Assembly (NCBI GenBank): GCA_964409675.1
Contig: CAYPEF010000064.1
Location: 1-13,004 of the forward strand
Direction: 5' to 3'
From: CAYMDD01 sp964409675
Lineage (GTDB): Bacteria > Pseudomonadota > Alphaproteobacteria > Rickettsiales > SXRF01
DNA: 13,004 nucleotides
The stretch's first letter is position 1. Each line of letters opens with the position of its first letter. Under the pieces are notes generated by a model. That model was not told where the DNA came from and searched no databases. It saw only the letters and a program-made list of their open reading frames with translations. This document shows positions 1 through 9,111 of this stretch, piece after piece. The position numbers and the translations under genes were made by a program.

Positions 1-80
1 ACAATGACAAAAGCCACAGCCCGGAATCGGAGGGGTTTTTTGCCAAGATCCGGGAGTTTTGGGATGATTTGCGGGAATGA
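1..80 (+). CDS. dnaJ: Chaperone protein DnaJ, C-terminal fragment (partial at window edge)
   Basis: The frame starting at base 3 is open from the window edge to a TGA at 78-80 and encodes 25 residues ending in SPESEGFFAKIREFWDDLRE. This matches the short conserved tail of DnaJ, which in E. coli ends [20 protein letters not shown]: an S-P-x-S element followed by FF, an amphipathic helix and a final W/F-DDL. DnaJ is the J-domain co-chaperone that stimulates the ATPase of DnaK in the cytoplasm; the J domain and zinc fingers lie outside the window. Known synteny supports the call, because dnaK-dnaJ-dapB is a common alphaproteobacterial order and dapB lies just downstream. Only the tail is visible, so the identification rests on a short match plus context. 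Confidence 0.8.
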   Translation, partial: NDKSHSPESEGFFAKIREFWDDLRE

Positions 81-118
81 GTTCCTTTAAATAGCCTGCT
101 CAGTAAGAGAGAAGTTTT

Positions 119-824
<706 letters not shown>

Positions 825-899
825 CCTCTTCCCGATTGCCGCTTAGGCGGAAAGCGGTTATGGGTAACGCTTATCCTCTAAGTTATAGGAAAAAGGGAT
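825..899 (+). promoter_or_regulatory. Intergenic leader of dapB with small hairpin and ribosome binding site
   Basis: This 75-base gap holds a short inverted repeat, CCGCTT (839-844) and AAGCGG (852-857), with a 7-base loop and no following T-run, so it is not a convincing terminator. Just before the dapB ATG the sequence AGGAAAAAGGG supplies a purine-rich ribosome binding site. I see no clear -35/-10 pair. Confidence 0.3.
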
Positions 900-1691
900 A
901 TGAAACTCGCCATTGCCGGCGGCCTGGGCCGTATGGGGAAGACCCTGATTGAAGCGATTGCTGCCGCGCCGCAGATGCAGCTTGCGGCGGTGAGCGTGAA
1001 AGATGCATCGGAAATCCCGCTGGCCAAGGCGCTGCTGGCCCAAGTGAAGGCGGGCGCGGTGGAGGTGGTGCGCACCACCGGCGAGCTGGTGGCGGCGGCG
1101 GATGCGGTGATTGATTTCACGGCGCCCGAATACAGCCTTGCTATGGCGGAAGCAGTGGCTGCGCAGCAGAAAATCCACATTGTCGGCACTACCGGCTTCA
1201 ACGTGGCGCAGCTCGCGCAACTGGGGACGTTCGGGCAGCGGGCGCGGATTGTGCAGTCGGGCAATTTTTCCATCGGCGTCAATGTGGTGGCGAGGCTGGT
1301 GGAGCAGGCGGCAATGCTGCTATCCGAGGAATACGATATTGAAATTGTAGAGATGCACCACCGCCATAAGAAAGACGCGCCCTCCGGCACGGCGTTGCTG
1401 CTTGCCGAGGCGGCGGCGGAGGGGCGGCAGAAGGAATTGAAGAAATTGCGCCGCCATTACGGTGAAGGTCAAATCGGCGAGCGGGAGAAAGGCACCATCG
1501 GCATCGTGGCGCGAAGGGGAGGGGAGATCGTGGGCGACCATACGGTGACATTTGCGGGCGACCATGAAGTGATCGAGTTATCGCACCGGTCTTTCAGTCG
1601 CGCCATTTATGCACAAGGTGCCATCCGCGCCGCGCTCTGGGCGAAGGACCAGCCGCCCGGATTTTATTCCATGCGCAACGTGCTGGCATAG
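900..1691 (+). CDS. dapB: 4-hydroxy-tetrahydrodipicolinate reductase (DapB)
   Basis: The 263-residue protein has the usual DapB length. It catalyses the NAD(P)H-dependent reduction of the dehydrated DapA product to tetrahydrodipicolinate, the second committed step to diaminopimelate and lysine, in the cytoplasm. The N-terminal Rossmann motif is GGLGRMG (residues 7-13), GTTGF at 96-100 is the nucleotide-site loop, and EMHHRHKKDAPSGTA (151-165) is the family signature, with the catalytic His pair 153-154, Lys158 and the substrate-binding SGT. The C terminus returns to the Rossmann domain. The ATG at 900 has a purine-rich AGGAAAAAGGG just upstream, and the Rossmann motif starts at the normal distance from this start. 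High G+C matches the core of the window and contrasts with the preceding gene. In many alphaproteobacteria dapB directly follows dnaJ; here another gene separates them. Confidence 0.97.
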   Translation: MKLAIAGGLGRMGKTLIEAIAAAPQMQLAAVSVKDASEIPLAKALLAQVKAGAVEVVRTTGELVAAADAVIDFTAPEYSLAMAEAVAAQQKIHIVGTTGFNVAQLAQLGTFGQRARIVQSGNFSIGVNVVARLVEQAAMLLSEEYDIEIVEMHHRHKKDAPSGTALLLAEAAAEGRQKELKKLRRHYGEGQIGEREKGTIGIVARRGGEIVGDHTVTFAGDHEVIELSHRSFSRAIYAQGAIRAALWAKDQPPGFYSMRNVLA

Positions 1692-1741
1692 TTTTTTGAT
1701 AGGCAAACAGGTGTAAGCGTACGGTTGCTTGATGCTCGCGG

Positions 1742-1770
1742 CATTAATATGCATTAATTAAAACATTAAT
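1742..1770. repeat. Three spaced CATTAAT direct repeats upstream of the permease-like gene
   Basis: CATTAAT occurs at 1742-1748, 1752-1758 and 1764-1770, start-to-start distances of 10 and 12 bases, close to one helical turn. The unit contains the self-complementary ATTAAT, so a dimeric DNA-binding protein could in principle contact each copy. The cluster ends one base pair-step before the GGAG ribosome binding site (1771-1774) of the gene starting at 1782. It sits in a conspicuously A+T-rich patch. It could be an operator or promoter element, or simply AT-rich spacer; no regulator is identified. Confidence 0.35.
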
Positions 1771-1781
1771 GGAGTTGCTCC

Positions 1782-2219
1782 ATGCGGAAGAAAAGCTGGT
1801 TCACCTGTTTTGCCGAAAAAACCGCGCATTATACCGGCAGCCCGTGGGCGTTTGTGCTGGCATTCGGCACCATCATCGTCTGGGGCGTCACCGGGCCGAT
1901 GTTTGGCTATTCCGACACGTGGCAGCTGGTCATTAACACCAGCACCACCATAATCACCTTTTTGATGGTGTTTTTGATTCAGAACACGCAAAACCGCGAC
2001 AGTAAAGCGCTGCATTTGAAGATCGACGAACTGATCCGCGCCACCGAAGGCGCGCATGTGGTGCTGCTGGACATGGAGGAACTGGAGGAGCATGAGCTAA
2101 ACGCTATCCGCAAAAAATACTGCAAAATCGCCAGCGAGGGCCGCAAGCGCATGCGCAGCGGCGAGTCGGATACGGATATGCCGGAGATTATGCTGGAGGG
2201 GGATTTCAACGAAGATTGA
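1782..2219 (+). CDS. Low-affinity iron permease family small membrane protein
   Basis: This 145-residue protein matches the bacterial members of the low-affinity iron permease family (the group named after yeast Fet4). Visible features are two hydrophobic segments, about residues 21-41 and 48-67, and the highly conserved stretch TWQLVINTSTTIITFLMVF (46-64) followed by LIQNTQNRD (65-73). A predicted amphipathic, acidic tail contains KIDELIRATEGAH and an ELEEHEL cluster. The N terminus FAEKTAHYTGSPWAF is also typical. It should sit in the inner membrane. The bacterial proteins are far shorter than the yeast transporter, so actual iron transport is unproven, and the annotation reflects family membership. 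GGAG at 1771-1774 lies 7 bases before the ATG. The gene is monocistronic and ends two bases from the end of convergent prfC. Confidence 0.85.
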   Translation: MRKKSWFTCFAEKTAHYTGSPWAFVLAFGTIIVWGVTGPMFGYSDTWQLVINTSTTIITFLMVFLIQNTQNRDSKALHLKIDELIRATEGAHVVLLDMEELEEHELNAIRKKYCKIASEGRKRMRSGESDTDMPEIMLEGDFNED

Positions 2220-2221
2220 TG

Positions 2222-3796
<1,575 letters not shown>

Positions 3797-3847
3797 AGGC
3801 CGCAGGTTATGGCGTCAGTTGTGGATTTTCGCAAGGATTAACGCGCT

Positions 3848-4297
3848 TTAGGCTGCTTTTTCCCAATTTCCCTGGTCGTTTTGCTTGAAATAGCTGGCCT
3901 CGAAGCCCCCGGCTTTGTAGTGCTTCCAGCGTTCGCGGGCGGCGGCGACGGCTTCGTCGCTGTGGCCGTCGAACATGTCGATGATGCGTTTATATTGTTT
4001 AGGCTGAGCGGGCTGGGTGCCTTCGGTGACGAACAGCAGGTCGGCCTTGTTGGGGCTTTCCGGGGTGGTGGCGATGAAGACGGGTTGCAGCTCGGGGAAG
4101 CTGTCCTTGTGCGTGCCGTGGGCGAGGAAGGAGCCGGGGTTAGCGGTCCAGAGCAATTGGTCGATATAGTCCAGCCGTTCCTCGGAATCGACCACCAGCT
4201 GCACGCGGTATTTGGCTTCCACGGCCTTTTCGAGCAGCTTGGGCAGGGCGCGCTCGAAGGGGGTGCTGGTGAGGTGGTAGAACTGGATCTGGGTCAT
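3848..4297 (-). CDS. holC: DNA polymerase III chi subunit (HolC)
   Basis: Chi is the clamp-loader accessory subunit that, with psi, links DNA polymerase III to SSB. The 149-residue product starts MTQIQFYHLTSTPFERALPK, the typical HolC beta-strand and helix beginning F/Y-Y-x-L. It carries the family hallmark LDYIDQLLWTANPGSFLAHG (about 42-61), equivalent to the E. coli LD..LW.....FLPHG region. A later block KQYKRIIDMFDGHSDEAVAAARERWKHYKAGG (from about 100) matches the C-terminal segment where chi proteins end in R.RW..Y. I chose the ATG at 4297; a GTG three codons upstream (4306) is possible, and neither has a clear ribosome binding site. It lies between pepA and prfC on the same strand. Association of holC with pepA is a widespread proteobacterial gene pair. 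Confidence 0.93.
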   Translation of the reverse strand: MTQIQFYHLTSTPFERALPKLLEKAVEAKYRVQLVVDSEERLDYIDQLLWTANPGSFLAHGTHKDSFPELQPVFIATTPESPNKADLLFVTEGTQPAQPKQYKRIIDMFDGHSDEAVAAARERWKHYKAGGFEASYFKQNDQGNWEKAA

Positions 4298-4318
4298 AGT
4301 ATGCACTGCTTAAGGTTT

Positions 4319-4396
4319 GTCATTGCGAGCGCACGCGAAGCAATCCATGTCTCAACAGGTGGATAGCTGGATTGCTTCGCATGCGCTCGCAATGAC
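4319..4396. repeat. Long imperfect palindrome (29-bp arms, 20-base loop), REP/MITE-like
   Basis: The left arm (4319-4347) begins GTCATTGCGAGCG and ends GCGAAGCAATCCA. The right arm (4368-4396) is its reverse complement with one mismatch in 29 positions (C at 4334 against the T expected from the right arm). The loop is 4348-4367. The element fills the gap between the stop of pepA and the start of holC, both on the minus strand, so it would be transcribed as a strong RNA hairpin. No T-run follows, which argues against a standard intrinsic terminator. The GTCATTGCGAGCG...GCGAAGCAATCC core resembles dispersed palindromic repeats found in many bacterial genomes (from memory); copy number here cannot be tested in one window. 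Confidence 0.85.
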
Positions 4397-4404
4397 GTTA
4401 TGGT

Positions 4405-5907
4405 TTAGGATTCGTAATTCTCTTTCACCCATGTATCCAGCAGCCGCACGCCAAACGCCGTCGCACCTTTGGGGCAGGTGTCGAGGTCTTTTTTGGTCCA
4501 TGCTGTTCCGGCAATGTCCAGATGCGCCCAGGGGGTGCCTTCGTGGATGAAGCGCTGGAGGAAGACCGCGCCCATGGTGCTTCCGGCTTCGCGCTCCTTG
4601 CCGATATTCTGCATGTCGGCGATGTCGGAGTTGAACTGCTTGTCATAGACGTCGCCGAGCGGCATGCGCCAGAGTTCCTCGCCGGAGAGCTTGCCGGCGT
4701 CAAAGAGCTGGCGGGCAAGGTCTTCGTCGTTGGAGAACAGCCCGGCGCGGGAGCTGCCGAGCGCGATGATGATGGCGCCGGTTAAGGTGGCGAGGTCGAT
4801 CACCAGTTTCGGCTTGTAGTTGACTTGCGTGTACCAGAGGGCGTCGGAGAGGACGAGCCTTCCTTCGGCGTCGGTGTTGAGGACTTCGATGGTCTGGCCG
4901 GACATGCTGGTCACCACGTCGCCGGGGCGCTGGGCGTTGCCGCTCGGCATGTTTTCCACCAGGCCGACGACGCCGACGGCGTTGACTTTCGCCTTACGGC
5001 CTGCAAGCGCCATCATCAGGCCGATGACAGCACCGGCGCCGCCCATGTCCCATTTCATCTCTTCCATGCCGGCGGACGGCTTGATGCTGATGCCGCCGGT
5101 ATCGAAGGTGACGCCCTTGCCCACGAATGCCAGCGGTTTGTCGGATTTCTTGCCGCCGTTGTAGCGCATGATCACCAGCTTGGATTCATTGGCCGAGCCT
5201 TGCCCCACGGCCAGGAGCGCGTTCATGCCGAGCTTGTGCATCTCGTCTTCGTCCAGCACGTCCACTTCGAGGCCTAGGTCGCGTAAACCAAGGCAGGCTT
5301 CGGCGAGCGATTCGGGGTAGATGATGTTGGCGGGCTCGGAGACGAGGTTGCGGGTGGTGAAGACGCCCTCGGCCACTTTCTCCAGCGGTGCGTATTGCTT
5401 GGCGGCGGTTTTGCTATCGGCCACGGAAAGGGTGAGCGACTTGAAGCTTGGCTTGTCCTCGGGCTTTGTTTTGGTGTGGTATTTATCGAAGCGGTAGCTG
5501 CGCAAATGCGCGCCGTAGGCGAGGCGGGCGGCGGCTTCGGTGAGGTCGAGCTTCAGGCCCTTGACGGGTTCCATCTGCACGCAGGCCGAGGCGATGTTGG
5601 CAGCGTTCATATGCGGCACCAGCGCGCCGCCGATGCTCTCGAAAGAAAGCGCAGTGAGCTTGGCCACCTCGCCGATGCCGGCGAGCACAATATAATGGTA
5701 GTTAAGTGGCGCGGGCGCGGGGAGGGTGCAGACCTGGCCTTTTTTGCCGGCGAAGCGGCCCGCTTTCAGCGCTTTGGCGAAGCTTCCCTTCACTTCCTTA
5801 TCGAGCGATTGCAGAGCGGCGGGAAATTGCTTATCTTCCGCGATCAGGAAAACGAGTGCGTCGGCCTTGGCCGGGTTGGCAGTCGGTTCGGAGAAGGAAA
5901 TTTTCAT
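4405..5907 (-). CDS. pepA: Leucyl aminopeptidase / cytosol aminopeptidase (M17 family, PepA)
   Basis: This M17 metallo-aminopeptidase removes N-terminal residues from peptides in the cytoplasm, acting as a hexamer with two metal ions per subunit. The 500-residue product compares with 503 in E. coli. The metal and catalytic residues are all present: Lys264 and Asp269 in VGKGVTFDTGG, Lys276 in SIKP, Asp287 in MKWDMGG, and Asp346, Glu348 and Arg350 in the signature NTDAEGRL. These sit a constant six residues before the E. coli numbering (Lys270, Asp275, Lys282, Asp293, Asp352, Glu354, Arg356). The N-terminal macro-like domain spans about 1-165. I chose the ATG at 5907, giving MKISFSEPTANPAK; the frame stays open to 6060 but that extension would cover the lptF start and is not conserved-looking. 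In E. coli PepA also binds DNA; nothing here shows that. It heads the pepA-holC-prfC run and is divergent from lptF, with 60 bases between. Confidence 0.97.
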   Translation of the reverse strand: MKISFSEPTANPAKADALVFLIAEDKQFPAALQSLDKEVKGSFAKALKAGRFAGKKGQVCTLPAPAPLNYHYIVLAGIGEVAKLTALSFESIGGALVPHMNAANIASACVQMEPVKGLKLDLTEAAARLAYGAHLRSYRFDKYHTKTKPEDKPSFKSLTLSVADSKTAAKQYAPLEKVAEGVFTTRNLVSEPANIIYPESLAEACLGLRDLGLEVDVLDEDEMHKLGMNALLAVGQGSANESKLVIMRYNGGKKSDKPLAFVGKGVTFDTGGISIKPSAGMEEMKWDMGGAGAVIGLMMALAGRKAKVNAVGVVGLVENMPSGNAQRPGDVVTSMSGQTIEVLNTDAEGRLVLSDALWYTQVNYKPKLVIDLATLTGAIIIALGSSRAGLFSNDEDLARQLFDAGKLSGEELWRMPLGDVYDKQFNSDIADMQNIGKEREAGSTMGAVFLQRFIHEGTPWAHLDIAGTAWTKKDLDTCPKGATAFGVRLLDTWVKENYES

Positions 5908-5967
5908 TGGTCTATCCGTTATGATGATGAACAAATGCGGGTGCAATCCGGCGCGGGAGGCAATGTA
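5908..5967. promoter_or_regulatory. Divergent intergenic region pepA / lptF
   Basis: These 60 bases separate two divergently transcribed genes and must hold at least part of both promoters. On the + strand GGGAGG (5955-5960) is a strong ribosome binding site seven bases before a GTG at 5968, which decides the lptF start. On the minus strand only a weak GGAT precedes the pepA ATG. I could not pick out confident -35/-10 boxes. Confidence 0.4.
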
Positions 5968-7065
5968 GTGTACCGCTATAATGCCTATATCGCCAAGTAT
6001 CTGGCGCGTATCGCGCTGCTGGTATGCGTAAGCCTTACCAGCATCGTCTGGCTTACGCAAGCGCTCAGGATGCTGGATTTTATCGTCAATCAGGGCGTAT
6101 CGGTGCAGTTGTTTTTGTGGCTGACGCTGCTGCTGCTGCCCTCACTTATTATGCTGGTGCTGCCGATTGCCGTGTTCGTGGCGCTGGTATTTCTCTATCA
6201 CCGCTTTAAGGCCGACAGCGAGCTAATCGCCTTCCAGGCGGCGGGGCTGGATAAGTGGCGGTTGAGCCGCCCGGCGATATTGGTGGCGGTGGCTGCGGTG
6301 ATGATCGGCTATAGTGTTTCGCTTTACCTGATGCCCGTGAGTTACGGAAAATTCCGGGATATGCAATCTTACCTGCGCAATAACTACGTTTCGGTGCTGC
6401 TGCAGGAGGGCGTGTTCGCCAACCCGGTGGACGGGCTGACCGTGTTCATCCGCGAGCGCGCGCGTGACGGCACGCTGAAAGGTGTGCTGGTGCATGACAA
6501 CCGCCAGCCGGAGATGTCGGTTACTATGATGGCCGAAAGCGCGCAGTTGGCGGAAACCGATCAGGGGCCGCGCTTCCTGCTTGCCAACGGCAACCGGCAG
6601 GAGATGAAGGACGGGCGGCTTTCCTACCTCAATTTCGATTCCTACGCGCTCGACATCAATCTCTATGCCAAGGATATGGCCAAGCGCACGCCGGACCCGC
6701 AAGAGCGTTTTTTGAGCGAGCTGTTGACCGCACAGGGCGAGAATGAGAAGGAAACGCAGCGCATGCGCGCCGAGGGGCATCAGCGCATCGTCTGGCCGCT
6801 CTATGCCGTTACCCTGACGCTGGTGGGACTGGCGGTGCTGCTGTCGGGCGAATTCAACCGGCGCATGCGCTGGCAGCGTAACCTGATTGCGGTGGGACTG
6901 GCGGCGATGATTCTCTTCATCGGGGTCGCCATTCGCAACCTGACGGCTACGAGCAACGCCTTTATCCCGCTGGCGTATCTGAACCTGCTGCTGCCTTCGG
7001 TGATCGCCGGGCTGAGCCTGAGCGATATGCGGCCATCGTTCAAACGGGTGCGGGGGGTGCGTTGA
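5968..7065 (+). CDS. lptF: LPS export ABC transporter permease LptF
   Basis: LptF pairs with LptG and the LptB ATPase in the inner membrane to extract LPS and pass it to LptC/LptA. The 365-residue product matches the E. coli length (366). It has the YjgP/YjgQ layout: three N-terminal spans (about 13-33, 50-76, 102-123), a periplasmic beta-jellyroll (about 125-270) and three C-terminal spans (about 275-293, 305-324, 332-351). The conserved cytoplasmic loop SELIAFQAAGLDKWRL (84-99), thought to contact the ATPase, is present. I chose the GTG at 5968 because GGGAGG lies seven bases upstream and the protein then begins with the amphipathic segment YRYNAYIAKYLARI typical of the family. ATG at 5935 is an alternative. 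The frame is open far upstream, antisense to pepA, but that part is not LptF-like. Its stop overlaps the lptG start. Confidence 0.93.
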   Translation: MYRYNAYIAKYLARIALLVCVSLTSIVWLTQALRMLDFIVNQGVSVQLFLWLTLLLLPSLIMLVLPIAVFVALVFLYHRFKADSELIAFQAAGLDKWRLSRPAILVAVAAVMIGYSVSLYLMPVSYGKFRDMQSYLRNNYVSVLLQEGVFANPVDGLTVFIRERARDGTLKGVLVHDNRQPEMSVTMMAESAQLAETDQGPRFLLANGNRQEMKDGRLSYLNFDSYALDINLYAKDMAKRTPDPQERFLSELLTAQGENEKETQRMRAEGHQRIVWPLYAVTLTLVGLAVLLSGEFNRRMRWQRNLIAVGLAAMILFIGVAIRNLTATSNAFIPLAYLNLLLPSVIAGLSLSDMRPSFKRVRGVR

Positions 7066-8171
7066 TGCGGCTTTCCGTCACGCTTTCCTTCTACATTGCG
7101 CGGCAGTTCTGCCTGGGTATCCTGTTTACCCTGCTGGCGCTGATGGGGGTGGGGCTGCTGATCGATATCATTGAGCTGATACGCCGCGCTTCCGCCAAGG
7201 AGGCGGTGCCGTTCGGGGCGATTATCGAAATGGCGCTGCTGAAGGTGCCGTATCAGGGGCAGCAGTTCCTGCCATTTGCGGTAATGATCGGCAGTATGCT
7301 GGCGCTGACAAAGCTTACGCGCAGTCAGGAGCTGGTGATTGCGCGCTCGGTGGGCGTGTCGGTGTGGCAATTCCTGCTGCCGGCGGTGGCGAGCGTGGCA
7401 TTGATCGGCATTCTGGCTATAACCGTCTTCAACCCGCTCTCGGCGGTGATGCTGATGCGGTTTGAGCATGTGGAAGGCAAATATATCACCGGCAGGCCGA
7501 GCATGCTCTCTGTTTCCTCTTCCGGCTTGTGGCTGCGGCAGGTGGAGCAGGATAATCCGGGTGTCAGCGAATATATCATCTATGCGCTGCGCATGTCGCC
7601 GAAGGATATTACGCTCGAAGGCGTCAGCATATATGAATTCAATCGCAAGGGGGCGTTCAGCGAGCGCTTTGACGCGAAAAAAGCCGTATTGGGGCAGGGG
7701 GTGTTCACGCTTTCCGACGTGATCGTCTCGCAGCCGGGCAAGGCACCCCGCCATGAGGATACCATCCGCCTGCCGACTGCCTTGCAGCTGGAACACATTC
7801 AGGACAGTTTCGCCTCGCCGGAGACGATGCCGTTCTGGAGCCTGCCTTCTTTCATCGATACGCTGGAAAATGCGGGATTCTCGGCGCTCAGGCACCGGCT
7901 GTACTGGCAGAGCCTGCTGGCGAGCCCCTTGTTGCTGGTGGGAATGGTGATGGTGGCGGCGGTGTTTTCGCTGCGCCTGCCGCGCCGGGGCAAGCTGGGG
8001 ATGATGGTGACCGCCGGAGCGGCGACCGGATTCGGGTTGTTTTTCTTCAACGATCTGGTGCAGACGCTGGGTGCGGCGGGAACGCTGCCGGTGGTGGTGG
8101 CGGCATGGACGCCGGCGCTGATCGTGCTGATCGCCAGCGCGGCGACGCTGTTGCATCTGGAGGATGGTTAG
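7065..8171 (+). CDS. lptG: LPS export ABC transporter permease LptG
   Basis: LptG is the second transmembrane subunit of the LptB2FG LPS extractor. The 368-residue product has six predicted spans (about 15-36, 62-83, 103-122, then 284-302, 311-330, 340-363) flanking a periplasmic beta domain (about 125-280). Diagnostic features are the loop RSQELVIARSVGVSVWQFL (86-104) and the C-terminal stretch from FFFNDLVQTLGAAG to LPVVVAAWTPAL with a final LEDG, both characteristic of LptG. The ATG at 7065 shares its first base with the last base of the lptF TGA, which indicates translational coupling. A TTG one codon upstream is less likely. In many alphaproteobacteria lptD, surA and pdxA follow directly before rsmA; here bdhA and a patatin gene follow instead. 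Confidence 0.94.
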   Translation: MRLSVTLSFYIARQFCLGILFTLLALMGVGLLIDIIELIRRASAKEAVPFGAIIEMALLKVPYQGQQFLPFAVMIGSMLALTKLTRSQELVIARSVGVSVWQFLLPAVASVALIGILAITVFNPLSAVMLMRFEHVEGKYITGRPSMLSVSSSGLWLRQVEQDNPGVSEYIIYALRMSPKDITLEGVSIYEFNRKGAFSERFDAKKAVLGQGVFTLSDVIVSQPGKAPRHEDTIRLPTALQLEHIQDSFASPETMPFWSLPSFIDTLENAGFSALRHRLYWQSLLASPLLLVGMVMVAAVFSLRLPRRGKLGMMVTAGAATGFGLFFFNDLVQTLGAAGTLPVVVAAWTPALIVLIASAATLLHLEDG

Positions 8172-8264
8172 GCAAACCGCATGAGGTTTTTATGTTTGAG
8201 GCTTTATTCTTGTTGCATTTCGCGCTAACGGTAAGCGCTGTCATTGAATCTGCGGGAGTTTTGT

Positions 8265-9047
8265 ATGCTTAAAGCCAGGAATGCCATCGTCACCGGTTCC
8301 ACCAGCGGTATCGGCCTTGCCATCGCCCATGCTCTGGCGGCGGAAGGGTGTAATATTCTCTTCAACGGGTTTGGCGACAAGGGTGAGATTGATGCGCTGG
8401 TGCGCTCGACCGCCGCTGATTTCCGCGTGCAGACCGATTATTCGCCCGCCGACATGAGCAAGCCTGCCGACATTGCCGGGATGATCAGGCAGGCCGAGAA
8501 TGTGTTCGGCTCGGTGGATATTCTCATCCATAATGCCGGCATCCAGTTTACTGCGCCAATAGAGGAATTCCCGGACGATAAGTGGGATTCCATCATTGCT
8601 ATCAACCTATCGGCGGCGTTTCATGCCACCAAGGCGGCGCTGCCGGGGATGCGCTCGCGTAATTTCGGGCGCATAATCAACATTGCCTCCGTGCACGGGC
8701 TGGTGGCGAGTGAGAAAAAAGTGGCGTACGTGGCGGCCAAGCACGGGATTGTGGGCCTAACCAAGGTGACCGCGCTGGAAACGGCGGAGGCCGACATCAC
8801 CTGCAACGCCATCTGCCCCGGCTGGGTGCACACGCCGCTGGTGCAGAAGCAGATCGAGGACAAGGCTAGGGAGCAGAATATCAGCGTGGATGAAGCCACG
8901 AAGCGGCTGCTGGGTGAAAAGCAGCCCAACAAGCGCTTCATCAAGCCGGAGCAGATCGGTGCGATGGTGGTGTTCCTCTGCGGCGAGAACGGCTCGGCCA
9001 TGACCGGCGAGATGATGACCATCGACGGCGGCTGGCTGGCGCAGTAG
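8265..9047 (+). CDS. bdhA: D-3-hydroxybutyrate dehydrogenase (SDR family)
   Basis: This 260-residue classical short-chain dehydrogenase oxidises D-3-hydroxybutyrate to acetoacetate with NAD+, in poly-3-hydroxybutyrate or ketone-body use. It has the cofactor motif TGSTSGIG (10-17), NAG (90-92) and the Ser142/Tyr155/Lys159 catalytic set. The substrate specificity points to BDH rather than a generic SDR: Gln94, His144, Lys152, Trp187, Gln196 and Trp257 occur at exactly the positions known to contact hydroxybutyrate in the 260-residue Pseudomonas fragi enzyme (from recalled literature). GCGGGAG (8252-8258) lies six bases before the ATG at 8265; a TTG seven codons earlier is open but unlikely. It starts about 93 bases after lptG, so it may have its own promoter, and it is followed within 64 bases by the patatin gene, probably as an operon. 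Confidence 0.93.
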   Translation: MLKARNAIVTGSTSGIGLAIAHALAAEGCNILFNGFGDKGEIDALVRSTAADFRVQTDYSPADMSKPADIAGMIRQAENVFGSVDILIHNAGIQFTAPIEEFPDDKWDSIIAINLSAAFHATKAALPGMRSRNFGRIINIASVHGLVASEKKVAYVAAKHGIVGLTKVTALETAEADITCNAICPGWVHTPLVQKQIEDKAREQNISVDEATKRLLGEKQPNKRFIKPEQIGAMVVFLCGENGSAMTGEMMTIDGGWLAQ

Positions 9048-9055
9048 CTGGTATT

Positions 9056-9078
9056 CCCTCCCCTTTGCAGGGGGAGGG
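9056..9078 (+). repeat. GC-rich hairpin between bdhA and the patatin gene
   Basis: CCCTCCCC (9056-9063) pairs perfectly with GGGGAGGG (9071-9078) across the 7-base loop TTTGCAG. No T-run follows, so an intrinsic terminator is unlikely, and the ribosome binding site AAGGAG (9098-9103) of the next gene remains free. Short GC-rich palindromes of this form are common between genes in alphaproteobacteria; it may stabilise the upstream message or be a dispersed repeat. Confidence 0.6.
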
Positions 9079-9111
9079 CTTAAGGGCAACAGCCAACAAG
9101 GAGCCTCAGGC

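Noticed and set aside
1660..1700. Possible intrinsic terminator after dapB (T-run at 1692-1697)
   Set aside because: The preceding pairing is only about four base pairs (ATGC with GCAT), too weak for a confident call.
5395..5967. N-terminal extension of the lptF frame by about 190 codons
   Set aside because: It lies antisense over pepA, has no LptF character, and a strong ribosome binding site before the GTG at 5968 gives a protein of normal family length.
5908..6060. N-terminal extension of pepA to 6060
   Set aside because: It would overlap the lptF start. The ATG at 5907 gives the usual length and keeps all catalytic residues at a constant offset from E. coli PepA.
6801..8156. 451-codon open frame on the minus strand
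   Set aside because: It is antisense to lptF/lptG, whose motifs and spans are clear. The translation is low-complexity H/Q/R-rich, as expected from the complement of high-G+C coding DNA.
8222..8239. Small inverted repeat GCGCT...AGCGC upstream of bdhA
   Set aside because: Five-base arms in a high-G+C region are expected by chance, and no promoter elements or T-run accompany them.
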